Shown: positions 22,525-33,640 of the stretch, in pieces | Layout: the number at the start of each line of letters is the position of its first letter | Position numbering within the stretch: the first letter of the stretch is position 1 | From: Notamacropus eugenii | Lineage: Eukaryota; Chordata; Mammalia; Diprotodontia; Macropodidae | Assembly: GCF_028372415.1 (NCBI RefSeq) | Contig: NC_092872.1 | Location: 91,060,575 to 91,124,574, forward strand | Length of the DNA stretch: 64,000 nt | Direction of reading: 5' to 3' | The notes under the pieces: generated by a model | Seen by the model: the letters and a program-made list of their open reading frames with translations, nothing else | The model's database searches: none | What the model was told of the DNA's origin: nothing | Translations under genes and position numbers: made by a program

Positions 22525-22690
22525 TTCTTTTAAAACGCTATTTCATTTTTTCCAGTTCCATGTAAAGACAATTTTTAACATTCATTTGAAAAAATCTGAG
22601 TTCCAAATTTTCTCTCTCCCTCTCTCACCTCCCCCCTCCCTAAGACAGTAAGCAATTTGATACAGGTTTTATATATATATATGCAATCAA
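22525..22690 (-). mobile_element. L1 3' tip
   Basis: 'ccatgtaaagacaattttta', 'gagttccaaattttctctct' and 'gtaagcaatttgatacagg' form the reverse L1 terminus, truncated to about 165 bp. Confidence 0.75.
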
Positions 22691-22984
22691 CTCATTGCCT
22701 ATCTTGAAGTGGACACTGGCAAACCATTTATCAGAGATACTGTAAAAAGGGATCCTTGCTTGGTTAGAAGTTGAAGTGGATGAACTTTGAGATTCCCATT
22801 CTGCTCTCTCTGATTCTATCACTTTGAGCTTCTTTGAGGCAAGGTGAAATATCCACAGGAAACAGAACATTATACTAAGTGTTTGGGGACAGAATGTAGT
22901 GACTGTCCTTACTTGACAGAATTCTTTCCTTCCTGTAAGGACACAGTCTAAAAGAAATCAGGAAGGTTTTACTTTCATTTCAGT
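22691..22984. other. Anonymous DNA
   Basis: No element recognised. Confidence 0.4.
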
Positions 22985-23212
22985 TCAACAAGGGAAGGGG
23001 GAAGGGAGCAAACAGACACTGAAGTTCCTACTACATGCTAAGTACCCCACAACAACTCTATGAAGTAGGTGCTATTGTGATCCCCATTTGACAATTGAGG
23101 AAACTGAGGAAGACAGCTGTTAATTGACTTGCCCAGGGTTACACAGTTAGTAAGTGTCTGAGGTTGGATTTTTCTTGGATCTGGGGTTAGCACTCTCTCT
23201 GCTGTGCCATCA
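22985..23212 (-). mobile_element. MIR-family SINE
   Basis: 'aagttcctactacatgctaa', 'acaactctatgaagtaggtg', 'gaggaaactgaggaagac', 'gcccagggttacacagttag' in order. Confidence 0.8.
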
Positions 23213-24629
23213 ACAATTTTACAATATGTACTAAATAATATGTGGTACCAAGTTACAGAATATTGTGACTTTGCTTCTGTTTAGTAGTTTTAGGATACAC
23301 AATGAATGGACTCTGGTCAGAATGGGTTCATTAGTATTAGCCTTGGGTTCAGTTCACAGGTCATTAAAGAATCAATATTTGGGGTTAGTTTGAAGTTAAA
23401 AAATGAAATCAGGTACTTCCTGTTTGGTTAATTTTAAGACCTTGGTAGAAAGCAGTTTGTTATGCATCCTACTGGATTTGTGATATATTAGCTATTTAAT
23501 AATACATTTGCACAAATATTTTTCTAATATTAAGAATCCTTTGAATCACCCCTTTGCACCTAGTTTGTATGTTGCCTTTGTGCCAGCCAGCATATCTCCC
23601 ACAGATCTGGATTGATGGGTATGTATGTGGAGAGTGGCTCAATGGCCCTGCCTCAGAATGAAATTGAGAGCCTGTTTCAGTAGAGGTACTTGGTTCTTCT
23701 AGTGATAGATATCCATAAACAACAACATGGAATTACTAAATGCACTTAATCTGAAAAAGAAATGAAAATGAAGTAATTACAAACTCTCTTAGAAACTTTC
23801 TCAAATGAGTACATTTCTGATTTCTACCTCCCCAGCACAGTAGTCCAGAGAAGAAATTACCGCCTTCCTACTTGCACACTGGGGAAAATGGTGCATTGCA
23901 TTGCCTGGTGGCCATGGGTCCCACACCCTTTGTAGCTCTTAGAGTTGTCATTATTCCAGCTGCAGCTCATCACCATCTTTCTATGCTGCCAGCAGACTCT
24001 GGAAGTCTCTGAAGCTGTACTATGTACTCTTCCAGCTCATCTATCTGACTGTTCTTTCAATGTTGGTCAGTTCTATTATCCTAGAACCTCTGAGTTCCCC
24101 TCTCTAATCTCTGGGACCAGAGCATGGCCAGTGAAATCCACAACATAGGAATCTCTGTTCAGCCAGCTGTATCTCATGTCTTCAGTCTTGGCATACTTGT
24201 GAGCCCAGAACTCTCAGACATCATGTCTAATCTCTTCTACATAGTTTCACTTGGCCTTTCCTCTTTTCCTTTTCATCTTCCCAAGATTTCCATCTTTTCC
24301 CTCTGATGAAATATCCCCTGTGACTAGGTATAAATCTTCTGAGATATAAAACTCCTAGAAACTTCTCTTAGTGAGTGCTCCTGTGGCTCAGGCCTCATGG
24401 AAAATGTAGTCAGATAAGCACATTCTTGTTCCTAGTATTTTCATATTTGCTTAAAGAAGGGGATACCTCTAGTCCCTGGACATTTTACGGACAGAGAAGG
24501 GGGAGAAGTTAGGCCCTTAAAGAATTAAAAGGTAGGGATAATCCTGGTAATCTGGTATGAGCTGAGGAAAAAAAGGGTAGGCTGGTTGGATGAAAGATAG
24601 ACTGTGGTATCTCAGAGAACCACTCAGTT
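23213..24629. other. Anonymous DNA
   Basis: About 1.4 kb with no recognised repeat or gene, one of the longest repeat-free stretches here. Adjacent short frames at 23945-24148 and 24124-24306 have no known motif and no conserved splice context that I can identify. Confidence 0.45.
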
Positions 24630-24775
24630 ATTACAATATATAAATGATAAACCAAACCAAACATATAAATAAAATATATAAAAGAAAGAAAAGAGAAAAG
24701 TAAATAAATGACACAAGTATATTATAAATATATAAATCGTATTTTAAAATAATAATTAAAATACATAAAAGAGCA
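24630..24775. repeat. AT-rich low-complexity tract
   Basis: Dense ATAAAT/ATATAAA words with very little G or C over about 145 bp. Confidence 0.85.
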
Positions 24776-25145
24776 ATTGAGAATCTCTCCGGAGTCCCGT
24801 CATAAATCCGTTAGAGAATTATACAGCTGCTGCTAGCAAGTGGTCCTTCATTGAGTCACATTTCACTTTCCATTTCTTGGAAATGGAAGACTCCTCCCAG
24901 CTTTCCCCAACCCCCATCACACTTTTCCCCTTCAAACGAACCCGTCTGGCTTGGAGATACAACTGGAGCCAAGAGGATTGAGACTGATATAATACCCAAC
25001 TGGCTTGCATCTCTATAGCTTACAACTTTTCGCTTTCACTTTCTACTTGAAGTATTACAAGAGTTGTGTGATCCTGATTAGATAACTGTTCTCATTTTTC
25101 AGGTGAGAAAAATCCAGAAAAGAGTGTGCATAGCATAGCCTAGTT
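24776..25145. other. Anonymous DNA
   Basis: Nothing recognised. Confidence 0.4.
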
Positions 25146-25317
25146 CAGGGGTGGGGAGCCTGCAGCCTTGAGGCCACATGTGGCCTACTAGGTCCTTGGG
25201 TGCAGCCTTTTGCCTGAGTCCAAGTTTTACAGAACAAATCCTTTAATTTAAGGGGATTTATTCTGTGAAGTTTGGATTCAAAGGGCCACACTTGAGGACA
25301 GGCTGCTGGTTCCCCAG
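25146..25317. mobile_element. Palindromic hAT element
   Basis: Intact left terminus 'caggggtggggagcctgcag', then 'gaggccacatgtggcctact', centre 'acagaacaaatcctttaatt' facing 'ggggatttattctgtg', right end '...ctgctggttccccagt'. The right arm is shorter than the left. Confidence 0.85.
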
Positions 25318-25374
25318 TCTTGGATAGGGGAAAGGACACCAATCTGGGAGTCAGGAGACCGGAGTTCTAATGCT

Positions 25375-25610
25375 GACCATAATAGCTAATATTTACCTAT
25401 CATCTTACAGTAACAAAGTATATTGATACGTTTATCCCATTCAATCTTCTGACACACCTGTGAGTCAGGAAGGGCAAGAACTATAATTTAAAATTTTTAT
25501 ACCATTTTACAAATAAGGAAACTGAGGCTTAGAAGAGTTAAATGACATGCTCAACTTCACACAGCTAGCAAGAGGCACTTCCAGATTCAGTGTTCTTTTC
25601 ACTGCAACAC
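25375..25610 (-). mobile_element. MIR copy
   Basis: 'acaaataaggaaactgaggc', 'gagttaaatgacatgctcaa', 'cacacagctagcaagaggca' on the minus strand. Confidence 0.75.
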
Positions 25611-25919
25611 TCCTCCTTCTTCTGCTTTGGTCGCTCCCACTTTTTCTATCTCAGTTTCTCTCTGTAAATGAGCAAGGCTAAACAAGACAACCTCCAGTGA
25701 AACATCATTTTCCGTTCTGACGTTCTATGTAACTTTCCCATTCATGTTCTAAGTGACTACTTGAGGTCTAAGAACAAGCCTTCCAACTATTTTGGATTGA
25801 ATTCAACTTCACTAGCATTATATGTGGTGAATTGTGAAGCTGAGTTTTGGTTTGGCTCCTTCCCTTTTGGTGTTCCATACCATTTTCCTGTTCTCACCAT
25901 CCCATCCATGTATTATTCG

Positions 25920-26045
25920 GTCTGCTATTTAATATGTGTGACCTGGGGCAAGTCACCCAACTTCTCTGAGCTTGTTTGCTCATCTGAAAAATGGTATTAG
26001 AATAGATAATAACTAAAGTCCCATCTAGCTATAAAGCTATGATTC
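25920..26045 (+). mobile_element. MIR fragment
   Basis: 'tgtgtgacctggggcaagtc', 'cttctctgagcttgtttgct' and 'ctaaagtcccatctagct' in sense order. Confidence 0.7.
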
Positions 26046-26204
26046 TTTGAGGTCTGATCTCCCTGACTTGGCATCCTATGTTAAGCCCCCACTCCCAAGG
26101 ATGTAATCTCATTCAGTTTTCTATCCTCATCAGTTACTGAAATGTATTTGCTTTATACTTCATCCCTTCAAGGCTAGTCTTTTGGAGAACAATTAACTAA
26201 TCTG

Positions 26205-26440
26205 AGAATTAGCTCAGGAAGTAGCTGGGTGGCTCAGTGGATTGAGTCAGAAAAACCTGAGTTCAAATCCAGTCTCAAGACACTTATGTGTATGATCCTG
26301 GGGAAGTTGCTTAAGCTCTGTTTGCCTTACCTGCTAGATAAGGAAATGTCAAACCACTCCAGTATCTTTGCCAAGAAAACCCCATGGACAGGGGTCATGA
26401 AAGGTTGAACATGACTGAACAATAACAATCCACATTATTG
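26205..26440 (+). mobile_element. Marsupial tRNA-derived SINE
   Basis: Full-length: tRNA-like head 'gtagctgggtggctcagtgg', B-box-like 'gagttcaaatccagtctc', body 'aaaccactccagtatctttg' and 3' end 'aacatgactgaacaataac'. Confidence 0.85.
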
Positions 26441-27523
26441 TCCTAATAAGAATAAAGAGGCAAACTCCTTCCTTCTCCCTTCACCCTCCTCTTCCTCAGG
26501 AAATGGGAGAAAAATGTGCATTTTGATGTTTTGATAATGACTTTCTAGAGAAAATATCTTCACCTTTCTTGTCTTACAAAGGAATGGCTGGCCATGAATT
26601 ATGGACCCATGAAAGTATTGGAGGAAGAAAAGAGAGATTACTGGACACATCACACCACACCACCATATTACAATATGTCAGAGATTGCCTTATTCACCAA
26701 ACACTCTATTCTGTTCTCCAGTAGAAATTCCAAGTCAGATATTGTTTCCTACCCTTTTTCCCTAAATAGGAGTCCTTCTGATCCAGGTATATTATCATTG
26801 AGAGTTCTTACTTGTCACTTGTCAACTCATTTTAAGAAACCAAGGCTATGATTGGGAAATTCAGTCTTTCTGTTTCCTCTGTCTGGTTGCATTTCTTTCT
26901 TTTGGGGCTATTTCAAAGAAGTCCTTTCTCCTCTTCTCTGTATGGCTCTGATTCAGCACCATGTGGACTGATTTCCTTTAGAATTTGATTTTCTCCCTCC
27001 TGGTTTTGACAGCAGACCCCTCACTTAAGAACCAGTGTTCTCTTATCCCGCTAATCTATGTAATCTAATCTTCTTTTTTTGTTACTGCCTCTTTTTTCCA
27101 TCTCTTCCTTGATTTACCTAATTCCACAACCTTCACCTACTTTTAGCTCTGCCCTGGGGGACAGTATCCGAGTCTAACGTGGTGCTTCCTAGTCAGAGTT
27201 GGCGTCTGATGATGGGACTACAGAAGGCTGAGGAGTCCAGGCAGGGTTAGGATGGCCACCTCCCAATAAGCTCCAAGCTTTGTCTGGACACCTTCAGGAA
27301 GATTTCTTGGGTTCGCTTGAGCCAAGATAAGGTTTTTCTCCTCCCATTATTTACTTATAAAGCTCTATAATCTTCCAGCTCCCCATGTGTTTTGAGAAAT
27401 AGACTAAGTTAACCTGAGCCTTTTTCTTTGAATAAATGAATGAATAAAAAAGCATTTAAGAACTTACTGTATGCATTAAGTCTGGAACCCTAGTATGATC
27501 TCTTGGGCGTTTCTTATCAAAGT
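26441..27523. other. Anonymous DNA
   Basis: About 1.1 kb with no recognised repeat or gene. An L2-like end ('aataaatgaatgaataaaaa', about 27430) is weak. Confidence 0.4.
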
Positions 27524-27697
27524 GTCCCAGAGGTCCTTGAGGCTCTGGGTCCTCCAATGCAGCTCTTTGACTGAATCCAAACCTCACAGAACAAATCTTA
27601 ATAAAATGGTTTGTTCTATAAAACTTGGACTCAGTCAGAAGTCTGCACCCAAGGACCCTCCCAGGCCACATATAGGGCCACAGGTTCCACACCCCTG
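27524..27697. mobile_element. Palindromic hAT element, left end incomplete
   Basis: 'tttgactgaatccaaacctc', centre 'acagaacaaatcttaataaa' facing 'tggtttgttctataaaac', right terminus 'ttccacacccctg'. Same family as 25146-25317. Confidence 0.8.
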
Positions 27698-27934
27698 ACT
27701 ATAGTCTGTTCTTCCAAGTCCCCCAGGGGAGAGGTCAGTGATGAGTGACTCAGACTCCACTCTCATTTCCAGAAAACAGCACTTTGTCACAGAAATAATG
27801 AAGTAGTGATTGCTATCATTTTGTTTCTATTAGTTGCTTCCTCTTGCTAAGAAAGGGAAATGAAACTTTGACTGTAATTCTCAAATTCCACTGGATAGAC
27901 AGGTGTCTCTGTCCAGACAGAAGATGTAGACTCA

Positions 27935-28155
27935 AGACCTTGGAGCAGAGACACCACGATGCCGTAGAGAGCTATGTTTGCCATCGGGAAGATCTGAGTT
28001 CAAATCTACCTCGGATAGTTACTAGTTAAAATATTTTGGGAAAGTGACCTCATCTTTCAGTCTTACTGTAATCATTTGTGATGAAATGAGGGAGTTGAAC
28101 TACATGATTGCCGTGGTCCCATTTAGCTCTAAGTCCATATATATATATATATACA
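27935..28155 (+). mobile_element. tRNA-SINE copy with (AT)n tail
   Basis: 'gatctgagttcaaatctacc', 'gggaaagtgacctcatcttt', 'gcgtggtccca'-like end at about 28110, then an AT repeat (28138-28154). Confidence 0.6.
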
Positions 28156-28169
28156 ACTATAATTTGGAT

Positions 28170-28440
28170 CTATCATTTTATGCAGGAAAAGGCTGAAGAC
28201 CACAGAGGGCAAGAGTCTTGGCCAGTCCAGTTAGTTACAGAGTCTAAGACTGGAGCTCAGGTCCCCTGATTTCCTATCTAATATATTTCTCACTAGATGA
28301 AGGCATGTTGGAGAGTGTGGAGGTCACACAAGAATATCTAATTGTCTGCCTACCCTGTAGAGAGGTAGCATGGCTTAGTGGAAGGAATGGTGGACTTAGG
28401 ATCAAAATCCTACCTCTGACATTTATTAGTTGATAATATA
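28170..28440. mobile_element. MIR fragments
   Basis: Positions 28170-28300 are a minus-strand MIR ('aaggctgaagaccacagagg', 'actggagctcaggtcccc'). Positions 28365-28440 are a plus-strand MIR/SINE head ('agcatggcttagtggaagga'). Confidence 0.6.
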
Positions 28441-28442
28441 TT

Positions 28443-28685
28443 ATTCTTGTTGAGTTGTTTCAGTTGTATCTGACTCTTTATGATCCCTGTTTGGAGTTTT
28501 CTTGGCAGAGATACTAGAGGAGTTTGTCATTTCCTTCTCCAAATCATTTTACAGATGAAGAAAGTGAGACAAACAGGGATAAATGATTTGCCCAAGGTCA
28601 CACAACTAATAAGTGTCTGAGACTGGATTTGAACTCAGGTCTTCATGACTCCAGGTCTGGTGTTCTATCTACTAAGTCACCTAAC
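28443..28685 (-). mobile_element. Marsupial tRNA-derived SINE
   Basis: Full-length reverse copy, from 'tcttgttgagttgtttcagt' through 'ttacagatgaagaaagtgag' and 'aaggtcacacaactaataag' to the tRNA-side end 'ctatctactaagtcacctaa'. Confidence 0.85.
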
Positions 28686-28727
28686 TGTCCTGAGATAGTA
28701 TATAATGAACACTATTTAAATGTCAGA

Positions 28728-29312
28728 GTAGCTTGGTGGCATAATGGCTAGAATACCAGGTCTGAAGTCAGGAAGACTCATCTTCCTGAGTTCAAATCTG
28801 GCCTCAGATAATTAGAAACTATGTGACCCTGAGCAAGTCACTTAATCCTGTTTGCCTCAGTTTCCTCATTTGTGTGTGTGTTCGTCCTTTGTTGCCAAAG
28901 ATGACCATGTCATCAGAGAAATGATGACATGACTTGCACTTGACTTTGTTTTGAGTGAGGGAGGGCTGTGTAGGTCACCAGCCTCACTTCTCCTCCACAG
29001 CCATCTGAATCCAGTGACCAGATATTCATCAGGATGACTGGAGATGACCCAGGATGAGGCAGTTGGGGTTAAGTGACTTGCTCAAGGTCACACAGCTGGT
29101 GAGTGTCAAGTGTCTGAGGTGAGATTTGAACTCAGGTCCTCCTGACTCCTGCGCTCGTGCTCTATCCACTGCACTGCCTACCTGTCCCTCCTCATTTGTA
29201 AGATAAGCTAGGGAAGGAAATGGGAAATCACTCCAATATCTCTGCCAAGAAAACCCCTAATGAGGCCATAAAGACTCAGGCATGACTGAAATGACTGAAC
29301 CATAAAATTTAA
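28728..29312 (+). mobile_element. Marsupial tRNA-derived SINE split by another SINE
   Basis: 5' part 28728-28873: 'gtagcttggtggcataatgg', 'gagttcaaatctggcctcag'. 3' part 29189-29312: 'gggaaatcactccaatatct', 'ggcatgactgaaatgactga'. The break carries the 11-bp duplication TCCTCATTTGT. Confidence 0.85.
28874..29188 (-). mobile_element. tRNA-headed, RTE-tailed SINE
   Basis: 315 bp on the minus strand. The tRNA-like head lies at the right (B-box region 'gatttgaactcaggtcctcc' and 'ctctatccactgcactgcct' in plus orientation). It is joined to the RTE-type tail seen alone elsewhere ('gacttgcacttgactttgtt', 'gactggagatgacccagg'), whose 3' end faces left. Exact 11-bp flanking repeats at 28863-28873 and 29189-29199 show the insertion as a single unit, which supports tRNA-RTE SINE assignment. 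Confidence 0.9.
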
Positions 29313-29324
29313 ATGTGAGCTTTG

Positions 29325-29535
29325 AGTTTTTGTTCTTTGTTCTTGAAGAAGATTATGACGTCAGGAAGATGACAGTCACCATGACTTGCAAGTGAGTTGG
29401 ATTTAATTGAGGGAGGGTTGTGCAAGATTACCAGCCTCACTTTCTCCTCCAGAGCCATCTGGATCCAATGGCCAGATATAGATCAGGACAACTGGAGATG
29501 GCCTAGGATGTAGTGGAGGACCTTGGGCCTTTTCA
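29325..29535 (-). mobile_element. RTE-type retroposon tail
   Basis: 'gattatgacgtcaggaagat', 'gacttgcaagtgagttggat', 'ggagatggcctaggatgtag'. 5'-truncated reverse copy without the tRNA head. Confidence 0.75.
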
Positions 29536-29745
29536 AGTTCCTACATCTAAGGCTTCATCACTGAAGGGAACTCCTAGTGTGAAACCTTCCTCCAGATCAG
29601 CAACTCCTCTATAACTTACAATCTTAGGAGATTTATTTGGAATACTCAGAGACTGTGAATTGTCCAGGGATGCATAACTAGCAGGTATCATGAGCAGGGC
29701 TTGCACCTTCCTGACCTCAAGGCCAGTCATTTATCTACTACCCCT
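29536..29745 (-). mobile_element. Marsupial SINE fragment
   Basis: 'ataacttacaatcttaggag', 'gaattgtccagggatgcata', 'tgcaccttcctgacctcaag', the same SINE type as 5233-5455. Confidence 0.6.
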
Positions 29746-30404
29746 TTACACTGAATCTACACTGAATTCTCTCTCCGCTGTTAATAGAAAGAACAAGCAC
29801 TCTCCAGACTTACTTCCATCTATCTCCCAACTTCTGAGGAAAAGTGTAGCTAAACCAATTCAGGCTAATGATTTGACCCCTATTCCTAAAAGTTTCTATG
29901 GAAGGAGATTTTACTCACTTCTCTTGGTCATCTCTGCTCAAAACAAACAGATTCTTTATCATATCCTTAACTGTTCAAGGGATAAGACAGGGCTTTGTTC
30001 AATGAGCACCATTTATCCTAATAGATTAAGCTTTAAAAAAAGCCTGAGGCTGTTACAATCATGAAATGAAAGCTGCTCTAACAAAGAAAAGCATGTCCAT
30101 CCCTCTTTAGTTCCCAAACTCCTCTCAGCCTGCTCCAGAAGCGTGCTTTCCTTTCCAGACTACTCCTCTCTTTAAGGTCTCCCTTGATTCATCTCACTCT
30201 TGACTACAGACTGTAGTCGGAAGGCGCACAGCATGATTTGGCCTGGGGCTAAACCTCTCTAGGGTTGGCCCTGGGCACCTAAGTTCATTAGAGATATTCT
30301 TGCTCATAGCTAAAGCCCTCCTATTTCAATTTTTAGGTAAATTTTATTTTTAATTGATTCCTTAGAAAAGAAGTAAAGAAATCAGCCTAGCTTAGGTGTA
30401 AACA
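29746..30404. other. Anonymous DNA
   Basis: Contains most of a 124-codon plus-strand frame (29690-30064), the longest outside repeats. It starts inside the preceding SINE, shows no known motif, and is most likely chance. Confidence 0.45.
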
Positions 30405-30630
30405 TTCATTAAAACACCTACTATGTACCAGGCCCTGTGCTAAGTGCTGAGGATACAAAAAGAGGCCAGAGATTGTCTCTGCAGTCAAGGAGCTTACAAT
30501 GAGATAGGTAATATACAAACAAACATTTACCAAGAAAGCTATGTACAGGATAAATTTGGAAATAATTAAAAGAGGAAAAGCAATGGAATTAAGAAAGCTT
30601 GGGGAAGGCTTCCTGTAGGAAGAACCAATT
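30405..30630 (-). mobile_element. L2 3'-end, extended old repeat
   Basis: 'acctactatgtaccaggccc', 'gtgctaagtgctgaggatac', 'tcaaggagcttacaatgaga', 'gaaggcttcctgtagg'. Resembles the reverse L2 end continuing into the older repeat seen at 2936 and 40986. Confidence 0.65.
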
Positions 30631-30674
30631 ATTATCATATATTCGGTTACCCTATGATTAATACTAATGATAAC

Positions 30675-30980
30675 TTGCATTTTGAATCCAAGCTCTGTTA
30701 CCTGTGTGACTTGACCTCTCTGGGTCTCAGTTTCTCCTCTGTAAAATAAAGGAATTGGATTTAATGACCTCTGAGGTCCTTTCCTGCTCTAAATACATGG
30801 TCATAGAATCCGCTTTCATACTTAGCTCACAACAACCCTATGAGATAGGTAGGTAGTAATTACTGATAAAATATAAACTCCTTGAGGGCAGGAACTATTT
30901 AACTTTTGTCTTTTTGTGTCCCCTGTGTCTTATATTGCGCCTGGCATATAGTAGAAAATTAATACATGCTTTTTGATTGA
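30675..30980 (+). mobile_element. MIR and L2 3'-end fragments
   Basis: Positions 30675-30815 are sense MIR ('tctgggtctcagtttctcct', 'tgacctctgaggtcctttcc'). Positions 30870-30980 are a sense L2 end ('ctccttgagggcaggaacta', 'gcgcctggcatatagtagaa'). Confidence 0.75.
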
Positions 30981-30984
30981 CTGG

Positions 30985-31198
30985 TGGTATTGTCTGACTC
31001 TTTGTGACCCCATTTGGGGTTTTCTTGGCAGATATACTGGAGTCATTTGCCATTTCCTTCTTCAGTTCATTATACAGACGAAGAAACTGAGGCAAAAAGA
31101 GTTAAGGGATCTGCCCAAGGTCACATAGCTTGTAAGCATCTGAGGCCAGATTTGAACCAAGCCCAGGATTCTAATCCACTGTGCCACCTCCTGACCTA
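30985..31198 (-). mobile_element. Marsupial tRNA-derived SINE
   Basis: 'gactctttgtgaccccattt', 'tatacagacgaagaaactga', 'aaggtcacatagcttgtaag', ending at the tRNA side 'ccactgtgccacctcctgac'. Confidence 0.85.
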
Positions 31199-31277
31199 TG
31201 ATTAATTGGTAGTGCAAGTATTATTATCTCTAGCTTACATAAAGGGAAATTCAAGTACAGTGAATTATGATTTGAGC

Positions 31278-31432
31278 ATAGACAATAAGCATTTATTAAA
31301 CCTTTGCTATGTGCCAGACACAGTGTGCTAAGCATTGGGGATACAAAGAAAGCCAAAAACACACTCTCTGTCCTCTGTTTCTACGCATATTCTGGTGGAA
31401 GAAATGACATTGCAAACAACTACGTACATAAT
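31278..31432 (-). mobile_element. L2 3'-end fragment
   Basis: 'taagcatttattaaaccttt', 'gctatgtgccagacacagtg', 'gcattggggatacaaagaaa'. Confidence 0.75.
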
Positions 31433-31660
31433 AGGTCTGGAGGCAGCTGGACCTATAGTTAGGAAGCACTGAATTCAAATCCAGCCTCAGACACTTCCTA
31501 GCTGTGTGACCCTGGACAAGTCACAGAATCTCTGTATGTTTCAATTTCCTCATCTATTAAATAGGAATAGGATTGTTATGAGGATTAAATCTGTGAAGTG
31601 CTTTGCAAACCTCAAAGTGCTATATGAATGTAACCTGCTATGACTATTATTGTTTGGGAT
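31433..31660 (+). mobile_element. tRNA-headed MIR-type SINE, near complete
   Basis: 'ggaggcagctggacctatag', 'gaattcaaatccagcctcag', 'ctagctgtgtgaccctggac', 'gtgctttgcaaacctcaaag' in sense order. Confidence 0.8.
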
Positions 31661-32924
31661 TAATGGGAACCACCCCCACAGCCCATTTACACAGGTTTCT
31701 GTTTTTCCCCAAATCATTGCTCTTTCTACCACCTCACCTTTCCTATCATGTGACCTCTGCTTTCTCAGTGATGAATGATTGATTTTTCTGTCCTTTAATT
31801 TCCCCCTTACAAGGACAGTATCATGGAAACTGTTCTTTAGAATCCTTCAGCTTCTCCAGCCTGATTTCCTGACAGCTTCCCAAATGTGGAACCCATATTT
31901 AGAGCCTTCCTTGGAAGTCTCCAAAGATTTGTTGACTTCCCAGGCTGCCCCTCAGGGGACAGAGGGCTGCCTTTGAGTAAGGTTTCCTGGAATTCTGGGC
32001 AATTAAAATACTGAATTCACATAATATGCGGCTGGAACCCCAGGAGGCCTCTCTGCCACACTCCCTGATGGAGGTTGATGTGCTAGGATAATGCCAGGGC
32101 TCGAAGCCAATCAGATGTTTGGTTCAGATGGGAAGGTTCAATCTCCCTAAAGCAGTCTCTTCCCTGAGAGAAGGATAGGGATTGGGGTAAAGTGGCAGAA
32201 GTGTAGGAGGCTAGGTAGGGCTGGTTAGTAACCAGGGCAGACTTCCAAGGTTAGAGGGTGAAGCTGGCTGCAATTCTCATCTTGGGGAGGTTTGCTTTGG
32301 GAGGTTGTGGATCCAGAGATGGTACAATACGCCTCCTCCCCTAGGGCTAATTGAGTGTTTCCCTCTGTGCTCTTAGAAGTGGCTTGAGTGAGGAGAAGGA
32401 GGATATTAATAAGAACAGGCATGGAAGATTGAGAATCAGACCAAGCGAAATGACGTTCCTCTTTTATATAGGCAACACCGATCTTCTATCTCCTTTCTCT
32501 ACTCCCTCAACAGCGGTGAGAGCCTTCTCACTGACCCTGAAATGTTACTGATCTGCATGAAGAAGTCCCAGGAGCCAAGACCACAGTGGGAGATGATGGG
32601 ACTTAGAGATAGTATGAATTTGTCTCCTTTCCCCTTTGGGATGTCCAAGTGGGATGGGCTTTGCAGAGTTCTCCATACCTCCTTTCAACCTAAAGGAATT
32701 AATATTGAGTTATAGAATTTCAGATATGATGGCAAGGAATCAAGAGGATCTGGAAGGGGAAAAATTGCCAGCCCTCTGGGTCATCTTTAGGAGGTATGAG
32801 CCCTGGAAAAAAATCATACTGTGATGATTTTCATACTGGGAATTTCTGGGAAATCCATTGGAATTTTTCCCCAGCATTTTTAGATAAGTGAAGTCACATT
32901 AAGACAAAGATTGATTAAAAATAA
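31661..32924. other. Anonymous DNA
   Basis: About 1.3 kb without a recognised element. Three frames of 60-66 codons (for example 31779-31976) match no family I know. Confidence 0.45.
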
Positions 32925-33640
32925 TAACTGATTTCATATACTTTTTAAGATTTTTAAAGGCCTTTACATACACTATCTCATTTGACCCTCACAACAACCC
33001 TGAGAGCTAAGTGTTAGTATCATCCCCATTTTAGGAATTAGAGACCTGAGGCACTGTAATGGTGATTTACATGGGAAGATCTTTCCCATTCATTAATAGG
33101 CCCATGTGACCTGCCCAGATCACATGGAAGCCTGAGTTACATGAGTCTGTGGAGGGAGTAGTTTGCTGAAATGGTGGAGCAGGAAGAGGCAGAACTAGAG
33201 CAGAACTGAGAGGAAGTTAGTCAGAGAGCAGTTAGAACTAGGAAGGATGCAGGCAAGCAGGCAGTTGGCTAGTGTGAGTGAAAGAGCTTGTTTGTGATTT
33301 GTTTAAGGGAGCTGGTTTGTGGGAAACCTAGCAAGGGGAAGGCTTGGGGATGGTGTTATTCTCTGCATTGTTATTGTATATAGATTTTTAGTTACTATGT
33401 TGGATTTGGCTTTCTGGTGTCTGAGTAAATGTTTTGGTTCTGTCTCCCATGTGGAGAATCTGTTGTATTTCACGATTCAGAACCGTGCCAGGATATTCAT
33501 GGCCACTGTAGGCGCTGTGAATATTGTGTGAGCACTACAGGCACAAAGAAATTAAATGAATTGTCCATGGCTGATAAGTGTCTGAAGTGAAATTTGAACC
33601 CAGGTCTAATATCTGGGTTCAAAACATCTTCAAAGAAGAA
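32925..33640 (-). mobile_element. MIR copy split by a solo LTR
   Basis: Left part 32925-33054: 'actatctcatttgaccctca', 'ttaggaattagagacctgag'. Right part 33540-33640: 'agaaattaaatgaattgtcc', 'gaaatttgaacccaggtcta'. The two join seamlessly as a MIR once the 485-bp insertion is discounted. Confidence 0.85.
33055..33539. mobile_element. Solo LTR of an endogenous retrovirus (fossil)
   Basis: 485 bp starting TGTAATGG and ending GCACTACA. It has the 5'-TG...CA-3' termini of an LTR. It is flanked by the exact 5-bp repeat GGCAC at 33050-33054 and 33540-33544. A 5-bp duplication is usual for ERVL-class (class III) insertions, though not exclusive to them. No internal retroviral sequence adjoins it, so it is a solo LTR left by LTR-LTR recombination. 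Orientation is uncertain. Age cannot be estimated from one LTR, but it is younger than the MIR it interrupts. Confidence 0.8.

Noticed and set aside
26205-26290. Possible tRNA gene
   Set aside because: The A- and B-box-like words belong to the head of a full SINE; no cloverleaf with intact acceptor stem is evident.
28440-29750. Regularly spaced repeats as a CRISPR-like array
   Set aside because: Spacing reflects adjacent and nested SINEs in both orientations, in a mammalian genome.
29690-30064. 124-codon plus-strand frame
   Set aside because: Starts within a SINE, has no recognisable motif or splice context, and length is within chance for this composition.
31661-32924. Possible exons in short frames such as 31779-31976
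   Set aside because: No homology that I recognise and no paired splice signals supporting an exon.
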